From Actinomycetes bacterium (lineage in GTDB: Bacteria > Actinomycetota > Acidimicrobiia > Acidimicrobiales > RAAP-2), in the NCBI GenBank assembly GCA_021850345.1, contig JAJZMN010000003.1:1-9215 (forward strand): a stretch of DNA of 9,215 bases, in the 5' to 3' direction. Position 1 is the stretch's first letter. Each line of letters begins with the position of its first letter. The position numbers and the translations under genes were made by a program. The notes beneath the pieces are model-generated. The model saw nothing but the letters and a program-made list of their open reading frames with translations, was not told where the DNA came from and searched no databases. Positions 6,464 through 9,215 of this stretch are shown here, piece by piece.

Positions 6464-6512
6464 GTTCCCTCCTGGGGGAACGGCGCGCCGGGCGACGCCG
6501 AGGCGCCGGGCG
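6464..6512. repeat. Hairpin and 10-bp direct repeat in the 127-bp operon gap
   Basis: GTTCCC (6464-6469) pairs with GGGAAC (6476-6481) around a six-base loop. Next to it the 10-mer GCGCCGGGCG occurs twice, at 6485-6494 and 6503-6512. The gap between dehydrogenase and crotonase (6397-6523) is the longest in the operon, so the structure may be an RNA-processing or attenuation site or simply GC-rich spacer. No T-tract follows it. Confidence 0.4.
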
Positions 6513-6523
6513 CGCTGCGGGGC

Positions 6524-7702
6524 TCATCGCAAGAGCTCCCGGGCGATGATCGTCCGCTGCACCTCCGAAGCGCCCTCGTAGATGCGCGTCGCCCGCACCT
6601 CCCGGTAGAGGTGCTCGAGGAGGTGGCCCCGGACCAGCCCCCGGGCTCCGTGGAGCTGGAGAGCGTGGTCGATGATCCGTTGGGCCGCCTCGGTGGCAAA
6701 GACTTTGGCCATCGCCGAGGCCCGGGTGACCGTGTGGCGTGTCGCCATTGCGTCGTAGGCAGTGGCGGCAGCTCGGACGAGCAAGCGGGCAGCCTCGAGC
6801 TCCGTCGCCATGTCGGCCAGGGCGTGCGCCACTGCCTCCAAGTCGGAGAGCGCGCCGCCGAATGCCTGTCGCCCTTGGGTGTAGGACAGTGCCGCGTCGA
6901 GGGCGGCGCGGGCCATCCCGACAGCGAAGGCCCCGACGCTTGGGCGGAACAGGTCGAGGGTGGCCATGGCGACTCCGAAACCCCGATCGACCTCACCGAG
7001 GACGTCGTCGGGCCCCACCTCGACGCCGTCGAGGAGGAGCCGACCGATCGGGTGGGGCCCGAGCAGCTCGAGGGGCTCTCCGCTGCACCCGGGTCGCTCG
7101 GCCGGGAGCGCGAAAGCGGTGACGCCGCGGGCGCCACCGCCGGGGGTGGTCCGGGCGAAGATCGTGTAGACGTCGGCTTCAGGGGCGTTGGAGATCCACA
7201 ACTTCTCGCCGTACAATCGCCAGCCACCGCCGAAGGGCTCTGCCCGCAACGCGAGCTCGGCGGCGTCCGAACCGGCCCCGGGCTCACTGAGGGCGAAGGC
7301 CGCCACCGCCTCGCCGCGGGCGATCGCGGGGATCCACGCCTCCACCAGCGCCGTGCTACCACCCTGCAGTATGGGATAGCCGCCGAGGCCCTGCAGCGCG
7401 AGGGCCGTCTCCGCTTCGGTGGACACGCTGGCCAGACCCTCGCGCAAGCAACACAGCTCGGTCGCCGCCACTTGGCCACTCGGTTGGCCCGCGGCGGCAC
7501 CGGGGAAGAGGGCCTCGAGCAGGCCATGGCGGGCCATCGCCGTCAGAAGCGGACGGTTGACGCGTCCTTCGACCCCCGATCGCGCGAGCTCGACGAGCTC
7601 GCCGGTGGCGACGGCGCGGACCTCCTCCACCCGCGCTCGCCAGGCGGCATCGGCCAGGTAGGTAGCAGCTGCCGGCGAGGAACGCGTATCGAGCGAGGCC
7701 AT
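6524..7702 (-). CDS. Acyl-CoA dehydrogenase (FAD)
   Basis: 392 residues, the standard length. It removes two hydrogens from C2-C3 of an acyl-CoA and passes electrons to an electron-transfer flavoprotein. Motifs: FALSEPGAGSD (136-146) and LWISNAPEADVYTIFART (168-185) for flavin and substrate binding, QGRQAFGGALSDLEAVAHAL in the C-terminal helical domain, and IYEGASEVQRTIIARELL at the end, with the catalytic base E376 in YEG. The N-terminal helix bundle (about 15-125) is less conserved. ATG 7702 lies four bases after the dehydrogenase stop (TAG-GGCG-ATG), so it is translationally coupled. In the alicyclic-acid model it would be the AliB-like dehydrogenase making the ring-1-ene acyl-CoA. No electron-transfer flavoprotein gene is in view. 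Confidence 0.9.
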   Translation of the reverse strand: MASLDTRSSPAAATYLADAAWRARVEEVRAVATGELVELARSGVEGRVNRPLLTAMARHGLLEALFPGAAAGQPSGQVAATELCCLREGLASVSTEAETALALQGLGGYPILQGGSTALVEAWIPAIARGEAVAAFALSEPGAGSDAAELALRAEPFGGGWRLYGEKLWISNAPEADVYTIFARTTPGGGARGVTAFALPAERPGCSGEPLELLGPHPIGRLLLDGVEVGPDDVLGEVDRGFGVAMATLDLFRPSVGAFAVGMARAALDAALSYTQGRQAFGGALSDLEAVAHALADMATELEAARLLVRAAATAYDAMATRHTVTRASAMAKVFATEAAQRIIDHALQLHGARGLVRGHLLEHLYREVRATRIYEGASEVQRTIIARELLR

Positions 7703-7706
7703 CGCC

Positions 7707-8462
7707 CTAGCCGACCATCGTCAGGCCGCCGCTCACGCTCAATACCTGCCCGGTCACGTAGGAGGCCTGGTCGGAGGCGAGGAACGCGATGACGTGGGCG
7801 ATCTCCTCGGGCTGCCCGAAGCGGCGGAGTGGGATCGCCCGCAGGAGCGCGTCTTGGATCTTCTGGGGCTGGGCGTGGAGCAGAGGGGTGTCCGTCGGCC
7901 CCGGGGCGACGCAGTTGACGTTCACGCCGTAGCGGGCCATCTCCCGCGCCAGGGACTTGGTGAAGGCGACGACCCCGCCCTTCGCCCCCGCGTAGACGGT
8001 CTCGCCGAGGCTCCCGACCCGTCCTGCGTCGCTCGAGACATTCACGACCCGTCCCGGCCGGCCTGCGTCGACGAGGGATGCCAGGAACGCCCGACAGATC
8101 CAGATGGGCCCGAGGAGGTTGAGCGCGACGACGTTCTCGACGAACTCGGCGTCGTTCTCGAGGAACGGCTGGCCAGCGTTCCACCCGGCGCCGTTCACGA
8201 CGACGTCGACGAGCCCGAGGGCTTCCTGCGCAGCGCGCTGGAGCGCCTCGGCACTCTCCCGGCTCCGGACGTCAACGGCGAAGGCCTCGGCTCTGCCACC
8301 CTCGTCCGCGACAAGCTTGGCGGTCGCCTCGGCGGCTTCGAGATTGATGTCGGCGGCGGCGACCTTTGCCCCCGCTGCGGCGAGCGCCAGGGTCGTCGCC
8401 CGGCCGATGCCCGATCCCGCTCCGGTGACGACCGCCGCATGCCCTTCGAGATCGATCCGCAT
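7707..8462 (-). CDS. Short-chain dehydrogenase resembling 2-hydroxycyclohexanecarboxyl-CoA dehydrogenase (BadH)
   Basis: 251 residues, a classical SDR that oxidises a hydroxy group on an acyl-CoA with NAD. The Rossmann motif is TGAGSGIG (13-20), with D38 at the end of beta-2 pointing to NAD rather than NADP. Also present are NGAG (90-93), catalytic S144 in NVSSDAGRVG, and Y157 with K161 in YAGAK. The blocks SSDAGRVGSLGETVYAGAKG, PGPTDTPLL and the C-terminus GQVLSVSGGLTMVG are strikingly like BadH of Rhodopseudomonas as I remember it. I chose ATG 8462, which has AAGGTGAGGG before it. The in-frame ATG 8495 has no ribosome binding site and falls inside the putative operator. It is the first gene of the operon, divergent from the TetR regulator. 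A general 3-hydroxyacyl-CoA or 3-oxoacyl-ACP reductase is the alternative. Confidence 0.87.
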   Translation of the reverse strand: MRIDLEGHAAVVTGAGSGIGRATTLALAAAGAKVAAADINLEAAEATAKLVADEGGRAEAFAVDVRSRESAEALQRAAQEALGLVDVVVNGAGWNAGQPFLENDAEFVENVVALNLLGPIWICRAFLASLVDAGRPGRVVNVSSDAGRVGSLGETVYAGAKGGVVAFTKSLAREMARYGVNVNCVAPGPTDTPLLHAQPQKIQDALLRAIPLRRFGQPEEIAHVIAFLASDQASYVTGQVLSVSGGLTMVG

Positions 8463-8496
8463 GTCCCTCACCTTCGCTGCTCGGTCACCGTTCATG

Positions 8497-8526
8497 AAAC
8501 TGAATCATCAGTCGATTAAACTGAAT
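8497..8526. promoter_or_regulatory. Candidate operator: 21-bp-spaced direct repeat with inner palindrome
   Basis: AAACTGAAT occurs at 8497-8505 and again at 8518-8526, an exact repeat with a 21-bp period (two helical turns). Between them ACTGA-ATCA-TCAGT (8499-8512) is an inverted repeat. On the minus strand TTTAAT (8520-8515) could be a -10 box for the operon, so a protein bound here would block it. It is the only AT-rich part of the divergent gap, and the neighbouring TetR gene is the obvious candidate binder. Confidence 0.5.
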
Positions 8527-8611
8527 GGTGGTTCACAAACCGACAGTAGTCCGCACGTGGACGCCTGTCAAGCGGCTGCCGGTGCATCGATGGCAGGCGC
8601 CGACGCGTTGG

Positions 8612-8633
8612 TAGTATCGTTCAATCAGGTTGA
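8612..8633 (+). promoter_or_regulatory. Possible TetR promoter (-10) with overlapping imperfect palindrome
   Basis: TAGTAT at 8612-8617 fits TAnnnT. The imperfect inverted repeat TCAA-TCAGG-TTGA (8621-8633) covers the expected transcription start and shares the words TCAATCAG/TGAATCA with the operator near 8500. This would allow autoregulation. There is no convincing -35 box. Confidence 0.3.
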
Positions 8634-8694
8634 GCCGGCGTTCAGAACGGGAGCACCCACGCTCGGAGCGCCATGGATCGGAGCACGCGCGTGG

Positions 8695-9215
8695 ATGACG
8701 CTGGACGTGGTTGAGGTGGAGGTCGGTCCGGAGGCGATCCGAGCCGCCCGCACGTCCTGGCGCCGCCGCCAGATCGTGGAGGCGGCCACCCGCCTGATGG
8801 AAGAGCACGGCTTCCACGACATGCTGGTGAGCGCGCTCGCTCGTGAGGCGGGGATCAGCGTGGGCACCATCTACCAGTACGTGGAGAACAAGGAGGGCAT
8901 CCTTCTCGCCGTATTGGAAGACGTCCTTGATGCCTATGCGAGCGAGGTACCCGCCGCGATGGCTGGCCTCGCCGACCCCGTCGAGCGGTTGGCTGCGGGC
9001 TTCCTCTCGTACTGCCGCGTCATCGACGCGCACCGGATGGCGGCAGTGCTCGCGTACCGAGAGAGCCACTCGCTCGGGCGGGATGCCCTTCAGCGCGTGA
9101 TCGCCCTCGAGGTGGCTACGACCGGCCTGCTCACCGCCGAGCTCGAGGCCGGATGCGCCGCGGGGGTGTTCCGTCCGCACGACACCGAGCTGGTCGGCTG
9201 GAACCTCACCATGCT
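8695..9215 (+). CDS. TetR/AcrR-family transcriptional regulator, C-terminus beyond window
   Basis: 173 codons are visible of a protein normally about 190-220 residues long. A DNA-binding domain (about residues 20-66) begins TSWRRRQIVEAATRLMEEHG and continues with the helix-turn-helix SALAREAGISVGTIYQYVENKEGIL (46-70), the classic TetR pattern. The rest is the helical ligand-binding domain, with no effector that can be read from sequence. ATG 8695 is preceded only by a weak GGAG at 12 bases. The frame stays open upstream with another ATG at 8590, so the start is uncertain. The gene is divergent from the catabolic operon across 232 bp (8463-8694) and most likely represses it until a pathway acyl-CoA binds, as with KstR- and FadR-like TetR proteins. 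Confidence 0.87.
   Translation, partial: MTLDVVEVEVGPEAIRAARTSWRRRQIVEAATRLMEEHGFHDMLVSALAREAGISVGTIYQYVENKEGILLAVLEDVLDAYASEVPAAMAGLADPVERLAAGFLSYCRVIDAHRMAAVLAYRESHSLGRDALQRVIALEVATTGLLTAELEAGCAAGVFRPHDTELVGWNLTM

Noticed and set aside
6464..6512. Hairpin and repeats as a true intrinsic terminator within the operon
   Set aside because: No T-tract follows on either strand, and the downstream genes belong to the same pathway, so full termination is unlikely.
6397..7527. N-terminal extension of the crotonase frame up to 7527
   Set aside because: The extension is a shadow of the dehydrogenase. The AAGGAGGT site and the family start place the true ATG at 6396.
6365..7792. Long plus-strand open frame (475 codons)
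   Set aside because: It is antisense to the acyl-CoA dehydrogenase and has no domain or ribosome binding site.
8463..8495. Eleven-residue N-terminal extension of the SDR from ATG 8495
   Set aside because: There is no ribosome binding site before 8495, the codon lies by the putative operator, and SDR homology starts at MRIDLEGH.
1..9215. CRISPR arrays, tRNA or rRNA genes, complete insertion sequences
   Set aside because: I looked for regularly spaced repeats, tRNA-like cloverleaf arms and transposase domains and saw none. The only mobile-element trace is the recombinase tail.

Overview
The window is GC-rich and densely coding, with GTG/ATG starts, short gaps and overlapping genes. The codon use, a possible leaderless TAnnnT promoter and the protein families fit a high-GC actinobacterium. 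I cannot assign a genus. Acidimicrobiia-like or mycolic-acid relatives are guesses.

Right part (about 3024-9215): a catabolic operon on the minus strand with a divergent regulator. Read in its own direction it runs: short-chain dehydrogenase resembling BadH (8462-7707), acyl-CoA dehydrogenase (7702-6524), an atypical crotonase (6396-5569), benzoate-CoA-ligase-type acyl-CoA ligase (5529-3904) and a canonical enoyl-CoA hydratase (3830-3024). A TetR-family regulator starts on the plus strand near 8695 and runs off the window. The 232-bp divergent intergenic region carries a 21-bp-period direct repeat and an inverted repeat, which are candidate operators. The enzymes are those needed to activate a cyclic or aromatic carboxylic acid to its CoA thioester and take it through dehydrogenation, hydration, oxidation to a 2-keto ester and hydrolytic ring opening. 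This is the logic of cyclohexanecarboxylate degradation (AliA/AliB/BadK/BadH/BadI).

Left part (1-1375): also minus strand. It holds an IpdA/IpdB-like CoA-transferase-family pair, with subunit B cut by the window edge and a 4-bp GTGA overlap between the two. A 36-codon remnant of a ferredoxin N-terminus lies directly upstream. The B subunit lacks the usual CoA-transferase glutamate and the A subunit keeps an IpdA-type Asp-Glu motif, so this pair is more likely a ring-opening hydrolase than a true CoA transferase.

Between the two minus-strand blocks lies a plus-strand unit (about 1376-2854). It encodes a class II aldolase/adducin-family protein resembling dihydroxyphthalate decarboxylases. Its C-terminus is replaced or extended, in frame, by the cysteine-rich tail of a Tn554-type tyrosine recombinase. 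Tandem repeats flank both ends of the aldolase domain, and about 380 bp before it hold no recognisable gene. The truncated ferredoxin, the recombinase tail and the reversed orientation together suggest a scar of mobile-element insertion and deletion inside a catabolic gene cluster.
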